22,372 nt of DNA from CAYSAA01 sp964428905 (GTDB lineage: Bacteria > Atribacterota > Phoenicimicrobiia > Phoenicimicrobiales > Stramentimicrobiaceae): positions 1 through 22,372 of the forward strand of contig CAYSAA010000065.1 in the NCBI GenBank assembly GCA_964428905.1, given 5' to 3'. Shown here piece after piece: positions 15,372-22,372 of this stretch. The first letter of the stretch is position 1. Every line of letters starts with the position of its first letter. Position numbers and translations under genes: made by a program. The notes below the pieces were generated by a model. The model worked only from the letters and a program-made list of their open reading frames with translations, was not told the DNA's origin and searched no databases.

Positions 15372-15725
15372 ATGAGACATAGAAATTTAAAAAGAAAATT
15401 GAATGTGGATAGCAGTCATCGAAAGGCATTATTATCTAATTTAGCCATTTCTATGATTATTAATCGTAAAATAAATACGACCTTTCCAAAAGCAAAAGAA
15501 TTACAAAAATATTTAGAGAAGGTTGTTACTATTGCTAAGGAAGATAATCTGCAATCAAAAAGAAAAGTATTTAAGCTGATTCAAAATAAACAAGCATTAA
15601 ACCTTCTTTTTAAAGAGATTAGTCCTCCATATAAGGAAAGATATGGCGGGTATACTAGAGTTGTGAAAACAGGATTTCGCAAAGGTGACGCAGCACCTAT
15701 GGCCATTCTTGAGTTTGTGAAATAA
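15372..15725 (+). CDS. rplQ: 50S ribosomal protein L17 (bL17)
   Basis: The 117-aa protein starts MRHRNLKRKLNVDSSHRKAL, and has NLAISMIINRKINTTFPKAK and KYLEKVVTIAKEDN. It ends ERYGGYTRVVKTGFRKGDAA plus PMAILEFVK, the full L17 pattern. L17 is at the tunnel exit on the side opposite L22/L23. AAAGGAG at 15357-15363 precedes ATG. It closes the alpha block; a 116-nt spacer separates it from ecfA1. Confidence 0.98.
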   Translation: MRHRNLKRKLNVDSSHRKALLSNLAISMIINRKINTTFPKAKELQKYLEKVVTIAKEDNLQSKRKVFKLIQNKQALNLLFKEISPPYKERYGGYTRVVKTGFRKGDAAPMAILEFVK

Positions 15726-15744
15726 AAATTATAAGCATTAAAAT

Positions 15745-15801
15745 AAGGTTAATTTGTCAGGATATAAGGAATGATATATATGCCGGCATTTTAACCTTTT
15801 T
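15745..15801 (+). terminator. Weak terminator-like inverted repeat after rplQ
   Basis: AAGGTTAA at 15745-15752 pairs with TTAACCTT at 15791-15798, followed by only three further T. The 38-nt loop includes ATGCCGGCAT, a perfect 10-nt palindrome (15779-15788). The stem is AT-rich and the loop long, so any termination is likely partial. TTGTCA at 15754 and TATATG at 15777, 17 nt apart, could instead be a promoter for ecfA1. Confidence 0.25.
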
Positions 15802-15841
15802 CATTCTATGGGAAATAGTATGGTGAAGGGAAGGATCTTGA

Positions 15842-16672
15842 TTGATAGAACTTGATCACGTAACTCATATATATCATGGTGATAGGGAAAATGAAACCGT
15901 TTCCCTATCTGATATCAACTTAGATATTTATAATGGTGACTTTGTTGCTGTGATTGGTGCAAATGGATCAGGGAAATCAACATTAGCCAAGCATCTTAAT
16001 GGTTTATTGCTGCCTAACAAGGGAAATGTGATTGTTGAAACTTATAATACAAAAGATAAGGAAAAGATATGGGAAATTAGAAAAATAATTGGTATGGTTT
16101 TCCAAAATCCGGACAACCAATTAGTTGCTACAACAGTTGAGGATGATATAGCTTTTGGACTGGAAAATATTGGAATAGAAGAACAGGAAATGAAAAGAAG
16201 AGTAGAATGGGCTTTAAATCTCGTTGGTATGACTGATCTTAGGAATAGTGAACCACATCTTCTTTCTGGAGGACAAAAGCAAAAGGTAGTTATTGCCGGT
16301 GCCTTGGCTATGCATACTTCCTATTTGGTTTTAGATGAACCAACTTCCATGCTCGATCCAAAGGGAAGAAAGGAAGTTTTGGATGTTATTAAGAAGTTAA
16401 ATAGAGAAGAAAATATTACGATTTTTTATATTACCCACTTTATGTCCGAGGCAGCTGAATTTAATAAGATTATTGTACTTGATAAGGGGAAAATTGTATT
16501 GAGTGGTCCACCAAAAGATATTTTTATGGAATCAGACCTGCTGAGCAATTTGAGTTTAGAATTGCCTCAGATAACAAGATTAGCAAAGTCTCTTAGTGAA
16601 AATGGACTGGATATACAACCCAACATCTTGAATGAAGAAGAAATGATTAAAAATTTATGTTTATACATTTAA
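15842..16672 (+). CDS. ecfA1: ECF transporter ATP-binding subunit EcfA1
   Basis: The 276-aa ABC ATPase energizes vitamin and metal uptake. It has Walker A GANGSGKST (39-47), Q-loop Q88 in VFQNPDNQLV, signature LSGGQ (141-145), Walker B YLVLDEP with catalytic E166, and switch H199. The tail contains LSLELPQITRLAKSL, typical of EcfA. The start is TTG behind AAGGGAAGGAT at 15827-15837. Its 3' end overlaps ecfA2 by 16 bases. It pairs with EcfA2 as a heterodimer bound to EcfT; no S component is in the window, as in group II ECF systems. Confidence 0.96.
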   Translation: MIELDHVTHIYHGDRENETVSLSDINLDIYNGDFVAVIGANGSGKSTLAKHLNGLLLPNKGNVIVETYNTKDKEKIWEIRKIIGMVFQNPDNQLVATTVEDDIAFGLENIGIEEQEMKRRVEWALNLVGMTDLRNSEPHLLSGGQKQKVVIAGALAMHTSYLVLDEPTSMLDPKGRKEVLDVIKKLNREENITIFYITHFMSEAAEFNKIIVLDKGKIVLSGPPKDIFMESDLLSNLSLELPQITRLAKSLSENGLDIQPNILNEEEMIKNLCLYI

Positions 16673-17526
16673 AAAATGTTTCCTATACTTATAATCTCCA
16701 CATGCCCTTTGAGACTGAGGCATTGAAATCAATTAATATTGAGATTGAGAAGGGAGAATTTATCGGTATCATTGGGCACACCGGTTGCGGGAAGACAACG
16801 TTACTCCAGCTATTAAATGGTTTATTAGAACCGAGTGATGGGCAGGTATTGATTGATGGTATAAATATTCATAAAGAAAAAGGTAAGTTAAAGGAGATAA
16901 GGAAAAGAGTTGGTTTGACTTTTCAATATCCTGAAAACCAACTTTTTGAAGAGTCGATATATAAAGAGATTGCTTTTGGTCCAAAAAATCTGGGCACAAG
17001 GGATGGACAATTAGATGAGAAAGTAAAAAAGGCACTTGAAATGGTGGATATGGACTATTATTTTTATAAAGATAGGTCCCCTTTTAGTCTTAGTGGTGGA
17101 GAAATGCGAAGGGTTGCCATTGCCAGTATATTAGCCATAGATCCTGAAGTTATCATTTTAGATGAGCCAACTGCAAGTTTAGATCCACAGAGTCGTTACA
17201 GTTTACTGAAATTAATTAAAAATCTTCATCATAAGCATCGCAAAACAATTATTCTGGTTTCTCATAATATGGAAGTAATAGCAGAGTTAGCTCAGAGAAT
17301 CCTGGTTATGGAAAAGGGTAGGGTTGTGATGGATGGTACCCCTAGAGAAATATTTCGAGATTTTGCTGAGCAATTAGAGAGTATTGGTCTGGCATTACCT
17401 CAAATTACCTATACTATGCATAGACTAAAACAAATGGGGAAACCAGTTAGTTCAGGCATTTTAACCGTAGAAGAGGCTAAAGACGAGATATTAAGGTTAA
17501 CAAGGAAGGTTAAAGAGGTAAAATGA
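16657..17526 (+). CDS. ecfA2: ECF transporter ATP-binding subunit EcfA2
   Basis: The 289-aa ABC ATPase has Walker A GHTGCGKTT (40-48), Q90 in TFQYPENQLF, signature LSGGE (145-149), Walker B VIILDEP with E170, and H203. The motif GLALPQITYTMHRL near residue 245 is also characteristic of the EcfA family. GHTGCGKTT with LSGGE distinguishes it from EcfA1. It starts inside the end of ecfA1 and ends by sharing ATGA with ecfT (17523-17526), so the three subunits are probably made in a coupled way. Confidence 0.96.
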   Translation: MFIHLKNVSYTYNLHMPFETEALKSINIEIEKGEFIGIIGHTGCGKTTLLQLLNGLLEPSDGQVLIDGINIHKEKGKLKEIRKRVGLTFQYPENQLFEESIYKEIAFGPKNLGTRDGQLDEKVKKALEMVDMDYYFYKDRSPFSLSGGEMRRVAIASILAIDPEVIILDEPTASLDPQSRYSLLKLIKNLHHKHRKTIILVSHNMEVIAELAQRILVMEKGRVVMDGTPREIFRDFAEQLESIGLALPQITYTMHRLKQMGKPVSSGILTVEEAKDEILRLTRKVKEVK

Positions 17527-18314
17527 AATTTTTTAGAAATTTGACTATTGGCCAGTATTTTCACAAAGATTCTGTTATCCATAAATTGGATCCTAGAATT
17601 AAGATATTAACCACCCTGCTAATCATTTTATCTGTGTTTTTAACGGAATCATGGTTTGGATTTCTCATTATCGGGTTCTATCTATTTGTTAATATTATTT
17701 TATCCAAAGTTCATCCAAAATATGTATTAAGGGGAATAAAGCCTTTGCTCATCCTTATTATACTTACTTTGTTAATTCATTTTTTCACTACCCAAGGGGA
17801 AGTTATTTACCAGATATGGATTTTGAAAGTAACCAGGGAAGGAATTTATCGAGGATTATTTATAGCTGTACGATTATTCCTATTGATTATGTCAACCTCA
17901 TGGTTAACATTGACTACATCTCCTATTGCATTGACTGATGGAATAGAACGACTATTGTCTGTTTTAAAATTCATCAAGATCCCAGCCCATGAAATTGCTA
18001 TGATGATGACCATAGCACTTCGATTTATTCCTACATTAATGGAGGAAACTGAAAAAATAATGAAGGCACAAATAGCTCGAGGAGCAGACTTTGAAAGTGG
18101 CAACATCATGAAACGCATTAAGAATATTCTTCCTATTATAATTCCTCTATTTATCAATGCTTTTCATAGGGCTGATGAACTAGCTATTGCCATGGAAGCA
18201 AGATGTTATCGCGGAGGGGAAGGGAGAACACATTATCGCACACTATCTATTAAGCGAGTGGATCAGATATTTTTATCTCTGACCCTTATCATTATTATAT
18301 TTGCTTTTATTTGA
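17523..18314 (+). CDS. ecfT: ECF transporter transmembrane subunit EcfT
   Basis: The 263-aa membrane protein opens NLTIGQYFHKDSVIHKLDPR, a standard EcfT N terminus. Hydrophobic helices lie at about 28-60, 70-90, 108-130 and 247-263. The coupling helices carry the two Arg motifs that dock into the ATPases: ARG at 185-187 (QIARGADFESG) and ARC at 226-228 (AMEARCYRGGEGRTHY). The second Gly is replaced by Cys. EcfT links interchangeable S components to EcfA1/A2. The ATG overlaps the ecfA2 stop. Confidence 0.96.
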   Translation: MKFFRNLTIGQYFHKDSVIHKLDPRIKILTTLLIILSVFLTESWFGFLIIGFYLFVNIILSKVHPKYVLRGIKPLLILIILTLLIHFFTTQGEVIYQIWILKVTREGIYRGLFIAVRLFLLIMSTSWLTLTTSPIALTDGIERLLSVLKFIKIPAHEIAMMMTIALRFIPTLMEETEKIMKAQIARGADFESGNIMKRIKNILPIIIPLFINAFHRADELAIAMEARCYRGGEGRTHYRTLSIKRVDQIFLSLTLIIIIFAFI

Positions 18315-18334
18315 ATAATCCAGTAAGGAAAAGT

Positions 18335-19120
18335 ATGAAGAATTTAAAGAATATTAAACTTATTATCGCTTATGATGGTACAAATTATTTTGGATGGCAA
18401 AGACAAAAATATAAAAAAAACATTCAGGGAACTATTGAAAATACCATAAGGAAACTCACTGGAGAAAAAGAAATAATATTAAATGGTTCGGGTCGTACAG
18501 ATGCAGGCGTTCATGCAATTGGCCAGGTTGCCAATTTCGTAACAAAATCATCTATTCCTATAGATAAATGGCCTATTATATTAAATCATCAATTGCCTCG
18601 AGACATAAGGATTAAATATGCAAAAAGAGTTAATATTGATTTTCATGCCAGGTATTGTGCTAAAAGTAAAATATATAAATACTTTGTAATGAACAAGCTT
18701 TTTGGAGAGGGGGAAAATACTTCTGCTAAATATATTTTTTTAAGAAATTATTGTTATTTTTTTAATCAATATTTAGATATTAGAAAAATGAGGGCAGTTT
18801 CTAATTATCTGATTGGCTGCCATGATTTTAGTGCATTAAGCTGTATTAATCAGAAAAAAGGTGAGCCGGCAAAAAATAAATTAAGAAAAATAAAGAAGAT
18901 TAGTATTACTAATAATAAACAGCTTATTTGTTTTTCCTTTGAAGCAGATGCATTTTTATATAAAATGGTTAGGGTAATTATTGGGACTTTGATAGATTTT
19001 TCAATTCATCAAAGGGAACCGGAAGAAATGATAACAATACTCGAAAATAAAGATAGTCAGCGATCTGGTAAAGTGATTCCAGCACATGGCCTCTATCTAG
19101 TAAAAGTACAATATAAATAA
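18335..19120 (+). CDS. truA: tRNA pseudouridine(38-40) synthase TruA
   Basis: I choose ATG 18335 (261 aa): AAGGA at 18325-18329 lies 5 nt upstream and the protein then begins MKNLKNIKLIIAYDGTNYFG. The frame also opens at a TTG at 18311 overlapping the ecfT stop, adding eight residues; that start cannot be excluded. The catalytic motif NGSGRTDAGVHAIGQV contains the nucleophile D56. CHDFSALS and EADAFLYKMVRVIIGTLIDF are also TruA blocks. It modifies U38-U40 of tRNA anticodon arms. A position between ecfT and rplM is typical of Bacillota. Confidence 0.96.
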   Translation: MKNLKNIKLIIAYDGTNYFGWQRQKYKKNIQGTIENTIRKLTGEKEIILNGSGRTDAGVHAIGQVANFVTKSSIPIDKWPIILNHQLPRDIRIKYAKRVNIDFHARYCAKSKIYKYFVMNKLFGEGENTSAKYIFLRNYCYFFNQYLDIRKMRAVSNYLIGCHDFSALSCINQKKGEPAKNKLRKIKKISITNNKQLICFSFEADAFLYKMVRVIIGTLIDFSIHQREPEEMITILENKDSQRSGKVIPAHGLYLVKVQYK

Positions 19121-19150
19121 ATAACAGAAAACCATTTATTAAGAATTACC

Positions 19151-19179
19151 TTGACATTAAAAGTTAATTATATTAAAAT
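19151..19179 (+). promoter_or_regulatory. Sigma-70-type promoter for rplM-rpsI
   Basis: TTGACA at 19151-19156 is a perfect -35 box. A spacer of exactly 17 nt separates it from TAAAAT at 19174-19179, one mismatch from TATAAT. Transcription would start near 19186, leaving a roughly 45-nt leader before the rplM TTG. A short L13-binding leader is possible but I see no distinct fold. Confidence 0.7.
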
Positions 19180-19221
19180 TTCTATGTTGTTTTATCTTAT
19201 TATTAACCAGAGGCAGCAGGG

Positions 19222-19226
19222 GGAGG
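19222..19226 (+). promoter_or_regulatory. Ribosome-binding site deciding the rplM start
   Basis: GGAGG, inside a GGGGGAGG run, lies 5 nt before TTG 19232. The frame runs back to TTG 19151, but that codon is the first three bases of the -35 box, so the long version is not made from this promoter. Confidence 0.8.
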
Positions 19227-19231
19227 AAGAT

Positions 19232-19657
19232 TTGAAAACATATCGAGAAAAAAAAGAAAATATTCAGAGAAACTGGTATCTATTTAATGCAGATGGTAGA
19301 ATTTTGGGAAGATTAGCGACAGAGGTAGCATCAATTCTCCGTGGTAAAAATAAAGTTTATTATGATCATTCACAGGATTTAGGAGATTATGTAATTATTA
19401 TCAATGCTGAAAAAGTAAAAGTGACTGGTAATAAATATGAACAGAAACTGTACAGACACCATACCCATTATCCTGGCTCATTAAAAGAGATACCATACAA
19501 AGAAATGATACAGAAAAAACCTGAAATGGTCATTGAAAAAGCTGTGAAAGGCATGCTGCCTAACAATAAGCTTAGCCGTTCAATGATCAAAAAACTAAAA
19601 GTCTATCGCGGAGACAATCACCCACATACCGCGCAAGAAATTGAAGTAGTCAGTTAA
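19232..19657 (+). CDS. rplM: 50S ribosomal protein L13 (uL13)
   Basis: From TTG 19232 the protein has 141 aa, the family length, and begins MKTYREKKENIQRNWYLFNA, close to Gram-positive L13. Further blocks are GRILGRLATEVASILRGKNK, GDYVIIINAEKVKVTGNKYE and HTHYPGSLKEIPYKEM, then AVKGMLPNNKLSRSMIKKLK and VYRGDNHPHTAQ. L13 is an early 50S assembly protein. It lies 11 nt before the rpsI Shine-Dalgarno region and shares its promoter. Confidence 0.97.
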   Translation: MKTYREKKENIQRNWYLFNADGRILGRLATEVASILRGKNKVYYDHSQDLGDYVIIINAEKVKVTGNKYEQKLYRHHTHYPGSLKEIPYKEMIQKKPEMVIEKAVKGMLPNNKLSRSMIKKLKVYRGDNHPHTAQEIEVVS

Positions 19658-19662
19658 TCCAG

Positions 19663-19670
19663 AAGGAGGT
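19663..19670 (+). promoter_or_regulatory. Ribosome-binding site deciding the rpsI start
   Basis: AAGGAGGT is a near-perfect Shine-Dalgarno, 10 nt before ATG 19681 and 7 nt before TTG 19678. It overlaps the GTG at 19669 where the open frame begins, so that GTG is not the start. Confidence 0.8.
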
Positions 19671-19680
19671 GCAATCATTG

Positions 19681-20073
19681 ATGGCAGTTAGTCGGTTTTA
19701 TGGAACGGGTAGAAGAAAAACTTCAATTGCTAAAGTTTGGATATTCCCCGGAAAGGGAAATATTACCATAAATAATAAACCTTATAAGAATTACTTTTTC
19801 AGTCAGTCTGATATATTAGCAGTAGAAGAGCCATTACATTTAGTTAAAAAATTTGACGAATTGGATGTAAATATCAAAGTTACCGGAGGGGGAACAACCG
19901 GTCAGTCAGGTGCAGTAAGGCATGGAATAGCAAGGGCATTAATAGAGTATGACAATTCATTAAGACCTGCCTTGAAAAAAGAAAAAATGCTGGAACGTGA
20001 TGCCAGAATGAAGGAAAGGAAAAAGTATGGTCAGAAAGGAGCAAGAGCAAGTTACCAATTCTCCAAACGTTAA
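19681..20073 (+). CDS. rpsI: 30S ribosomal protein S9 (uS9)
   Basis: From ATG 19681 the protein is 130 aa, the usual S9 length, beginning MAVSRFYGTGRRKTSIAKVW. A start at the adjacent TTG 19678 would add one Met. It has VKVTGGG-like IKVTGGGTTGQSGAVRHGIA, then RALIEYDNSLRPALKKEKML and the C terminus KYGQKGARASYQFSKR. The final Lys-Arg reaches the P-site tRNA anticodon loop. The gene ends the rplM-rpsI unit; a terminator-like hairpin lies 52 nt later. Confidence 0.98.
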   Translation: MAVSRFYGTGRRKTSIAKVWIFPGKGNITINNKPYKNYFFSQSDILAVEEPLHLVKKFDELDVNIKVTGGGTTGQSGAVRHGIARALIEYDNSLRPALKKEKMLERDARMKERKKYGQKGARASYQFSKR

Positions 20074-20124
20074 CACCAATTGTTCTTGTTATACTGCTAT
20101 TTAGTTGATACTTATAGTAAGATT

Positions 20125-20173
20125 AGCCATCATAGTTTATGTTTTGGTAAGATGATAATGTGATGGCTTTTTT
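20125..20173 (+). terminator. Rho-independent terminator-like hairpin after rpsI
   Basis: AGCCATCA (20125-20132) pairs perfectly with TGATGGCT (20161-20168), and a further T-G wobble and A-T pair extend the stem. The last stem base leads into TTTTTT up to 20173. The loop is about 24 nt. It fits a terminator of the rplM-rpsI transcript, although the loop is long. The rest of the 272-nt spacer before cdaA (20217-20345) shows no clear promoter: TATAAA at 20309 has no -35 partner at normal distance. Confidence 0.6.
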
Positions 20174-20216
20174 ATTTAACCATTACCAACTTCTTTGAAG
20201 GTGGCAATGGTTAAAT
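20174..20216 (+). repeat. Imperfect 43-nt palindrome directly after the terminator
   Basis: ATTTAACCATT (20174-20184) pairs with AATGGTTAAAT (20206-20216). After an A/C mismatch, CCA pairs with TGG; after an A/G mismatch, CTTC pairs with GAAG around a TTT loop. That is 18 base pairs with two single mismatches, a much longer dyad than elsewhere in the window. It begins the base after the T run at 20173. Only A/T and then GGTTTTT follow, so it is not a standard terminator. It may be a copy of a dispersed palindromic repeat or a protein-binding dyad. Confidence 0.7.
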
Positions 20217-20345
20217 AAATGGTTTTTATCATAAAGATAAAGATGAGCTAACTGAAATATTTTTTACCTGAAATCCTAAATAGAGGCAATGTTGCTTGGA
20301 AAGAATGGTATAAAAGGATAGATAAGAGGGAAGAGTTATATAAGT

Positions 20346-21149
20346 ATGCCACTCAATATTTCTTTATTGGATATTTTAGATATCATTCTCATTACTATCA
20401 TATTATATAATGTGTTATTGTTAATTAAAGACACACCGGCTGTGCAGATTATCAAAGGTTTGGCTGCTCTTTTTATATTCTCACTTATTTCTGATTGGTT
20501 TGGTTTAAGGACCATCAATTGGTTGATCAAAGGTTTAATGGCCATGTTAGTCGTAGCAATTCCCATTATATTCCAACCTGAACTCAGGCGTTTGCTCTTA
20601 AAAATGGGAAAAGGTGGATTTCTAATTAATTTACCCTTGTTTCCCCAGGAAGGGGAAAACAAAAAATGGGAAGAACTGATTAATGGTATCATTATGGTAT
20701 TACCGATGTTATCAGCTGAGAAAATAGGTGCTTTAATTGTATTGGAAAGAGAAGTCGGCCTTCAGGACATTTTGGAAACAGGAATTAGCTTGAATAGTGA
20801 ATTTTCTTCAGAACTACTTTACTCGATATTTATACCCAATTCTCCTTTGCATGATGGTGCAGTAATTATCAGAAAAAATCGCATCATGGGCGCAAATTGT
20901 ATTTTGCCATTGACCAAGAGAAGTGATATTAAGAAATCCTTGGGTACAAGACACCGAGCTGCAATTGGATTAAGCGAGACTTCTGATGCATTAGTTATTG
21001 TGGTGTCAGAAGAAAGAGGCACAATTTCTGTAGCAATTGATGGGAGACTTACCAGGCCTTTAAAACAACAACTATTGAAGAAATTTTTACAAAATTTGTA
21101 CCGACCAAAAACTTTGGGTATTTTTGATATGATTAAAAAAGGTAAGTAA
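20346..21149 (+). CDS. cdaA: Diadenylate cyclase CdaA
   Basis: The 267-aa protein makes cyclic di-AMP from two ATP. Three N-terminal membrane helices lie at about 7-27, 37-55 and 60-78, followed by a short linker. The DAC domain runs from about 105 to 255. Its catalytic motifs are present: DGA at 170-172 (SPLHDGAVII) and RHR at 202-204 (LGTRHRAAIG), with LSETSDALVIVVSEERGTIS after. The pattern matches CdaA (DacA), not DisA or CdaS. The ATG follows a weak AGGGAAGAG. CdaR starts 2 nt after its stop. Confidence 0.97.
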   Translation: MPLNISLLDILDIILITIILYNVLLLIKDTPAVQIIKGLAALFIFSLISDWFGLRTINWLIKGLMAMLVVAIPIIFQPELRRLLLKMGKGGFLINLPLFPQEGENKKWEELINGIIMVLPMLSAEKIGALIVLEREVGLQDILETGISLNSEFSSELLYSIFIPNSPLHDGAVIIRKNRIMGANCILPLTKRSDIKKSLGTRHRAAIGLSETSDALVIVVSEERGTISVAIDGRLTRPLKQQLLKKFLQNLYRPKTLGIFDMIKKGK

Positions 21150-21151
21150 GA

Positions 21152-22354
21152 ATGATTGGATTTAAAAAATGGTTAGTAAATAATATTGATATAAAATTAT
21201 TAGCTTTTGTAATGGCCATTATACTTTGGTTTTATATAGCAAGCGAATATAATATTTCTGCTGAAAAATATTATGATATTGAAATAGTGCCGATTAATTT
21301 AGATCATAATTTATCGATTAAAGAGATTAGAGATAAAGTGAGTGTTGGTATTAAAGGACCACAAAATATTATAGAAAATATTTCAGCACAAAAAATTGTT
21401 GGTACCGTTGATTTGCAAAATATTAAAGAGGCTGGAGAATACCAATTAGTTGTCCAAACTATCATACCAAAAAACACCAATATTGTTAAAACTATTCCCG
21501 ATGAAATCAGGGTTACAGTGGAAGCGGTTTTAAAAAGAGAATATGTGGTGGAATATAATTTAATTGGATTACCTGAAAAAGGTTATTCACTAAAAGGTGA
21601 ACCGGAAATCGTACCAAATGAGGTCGTGGTTACAGGCCCGGGCTCAGTACTTAATCAAATCGAACAGGTTAAAATTGATATAGATATTTCATCTATCAGC
21701 AATGATCTTAGTAGTGTTGAGAAAGTAGCAATATACAGTACGGATAGTTCTATTATTAATAATATTGATATTCAACCGGAGACTGTTTCAATATTAGTTC
21801 AAGTTGGTGAAGGCTATCCTGAAAAAGTATTGCCCGTTAAACCTCGAATTATTGGCAAACCAGCCCCAGGATTTTTTGTATCTAAAATCGAGGCAGATCC
21901 TAACCAGTTGGAAATTTATGGAAATTATTCCAAAATTAGTTTTATAGATTTTTTGGAAACGATTCCTATTGATGTAAACGGAATTACTAAAACACTCACT
22001 GTAAAGGTTCCGCCAATTATGGGTGAAGGAATTTATCTTACTGATGAGCAACAGGCTTTGATTGAGATACAAATTCAGGTTGAAGAAAGGGAAGAAGAGC
22101 AATTATTTGAAGATATCATCATTGAAATCAGAGAAGCATCACCTTTCTTGGATTACCAGTTAAATCCAGAAATGGTTGATATTAGAGTTGGTGGGAAATA
22201 CAGTTGTATAAATACTATAACAAAAGAGGATATTAAGGTTTATGTAGACCTCTCTGATGCCGGGGAGGATAAGATAAAATTACAAACTGAATTACCATCT
22301 GAAATTAATTTAATTCGATTAATTCCCGAAGAAGTTGTTATTTCAATAAAATAA
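21152..22354 (+). CDS. cdaR: CdaA regulator CdaR (YbbR-domain protein)
   Basis: The 400-aa protein has one N-terminal membrane anchor (about residues 14-31, LLAFVMAIILWFYIA), after which the chain is expected to lie outside the membrane. The rest is beta-rich and looks like four YbbR-type repeats of 75-90 residues, with recurring openings of the kind VVEYNLIGLPEKGYSLKG, then EPEIVPNEVVVTGPGS, and KVLPVKPRIIGKPAPGFFV with ADPNQLEIYGNYSKI. The family regulates CdaA through its membrane part. It immediately follows cdaA, the standard pair. In many bacteria glmM is next; that would be beyond the window. Confidence 0.93.
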   Translation: MIGFKKWLVNNIDIKLLAFVMAIILWFYIASEYNISAEKYYDIEIVPINLDHNLSIKEIRDKVSVGIKGPQNIIENISAQKIVGTVDLQNIKEAGEYQLVVQTIIPKNTNIVKTIPDEIRVTVEAVLKREYVVEYNLIGLPEKGYSLKGEPEIVPNEVVVTGPGSVLNQIEQVKIDIDISSISNDLSSVEKVAIYSTDSSIINNIDIQPETVSILVQVGEGYPEKVLPVKPRIIGKPAPGFFVSKIEADPNQLEIYGNYSKISFIDFLETIPIDVNGITKTLTVKVPPIMGEGIYLTDEQQALIEIQIQVEEREEEQLFEDIIIEIREASPFLDYQLNPEMVDIRVGGKYSCINTITKEDIKVYVDLSDAGEDKIKLQTELPSEINLIRLIPEEVVISIK

Positions 22355-22372
22355 AAAAACATCATTTTTATT

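Noticed and set aside
20284..20300. GGCAATGTTGCTT resembling a sigma-54 promoter before cdaA
   Set aside because: The GG and GC elements are 7 nt apart rather than the required 10.
20336..20692. 118-aa open frame on the minus strand over the 5' part of cdaA
   Set aside because: It is antisense to the conserved membrane helices of CdaA and resembles no known family.
1..22372. Search for an undescribed defence, mobile or biosynthetic system
   Set aside because: Every long + strand open frame is assigned to a conserved housekeeping family, minus-strand frames are shadows, and no spacer is large enough to hide another system.

Overview
This is an AT-rich bacterial chromosome segment in which every gene lies on the + strand. 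It carries the classical ribosomal-protein superoperon: the last codons of EF-Tu, then the S10, spc and alpha operon blocks. These are followed by an ECF-transporter energizing module, the pseudouridine synthase TruA, the L13/S9 pair, and finally the cyclic-di-AMP genes cdaA and cdaR. I identify 38 complete protein genes and one partial one. There is no sign of tRNA, rRNA, CRISPR, prophage or insertion sequence, and no gene-free stretch exceeds 300 bases; the longest is 20074-20345.

Organism: the order rplQ-ecfA1-ecfA2-ecfT-truA-rplM-rpsI, the position of adk/map/infA/rpmJ, the zinc-type short S14, the four-cysteine S4 and adenylate kinase, and the CdaA/CdaR pair all resemble Bacillota (Clostridia-like) or a nearby deep lineage such as Halanaerobiales or Atribacterota. 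The window alone does not settle the phylum. Two unusual points are that no rpmD (L30) lies between rpsE and rplO, and that about a third of the genes use TTG or GTG starts.

Layout. 1-99: tuf 3' end. 144-5367: rpsJ rplC rplD rplW rplB rpsS rplV rpsC rplP rpmC rpsQ (S10 block). 5443-9542: rplN rplX rplE rpsZ rpsH rplF rplR rpsE rplO (spc block, no rpmD), continuing into secY adk map infA rpmJ (9543-12776). 12798-15725: rpsM rpsK rpsD rpoA rplQ (alpha block). 15842-18314: ecfA1 ecfA2 ecfT, overlapping and so translationally coupled, followed by truA. 19151-20073: rplM rpsI behind their own strong sigma-70-like promoter. 20125-20216: a terminator-like hairpin followed directly by a second, unusually long imperfect palindrome. 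20346-22354: cdaA cdaR.

The genes together cover ribosome assembly, translation initiation (IF-1), N-terminal Met removal, membrane protein export (SecY), nucleotide balance (Adk), transcription (RpoA), tRNA modification (TruA), vitamin/metal uptake energization (EcfAA'T) and c-di-AMP synthesis. I see no undescribed system here. The observations below are mostly local: start-site corrections, regulatory signals, a missing ribosomal gene, residue substitutions and a palindrome.
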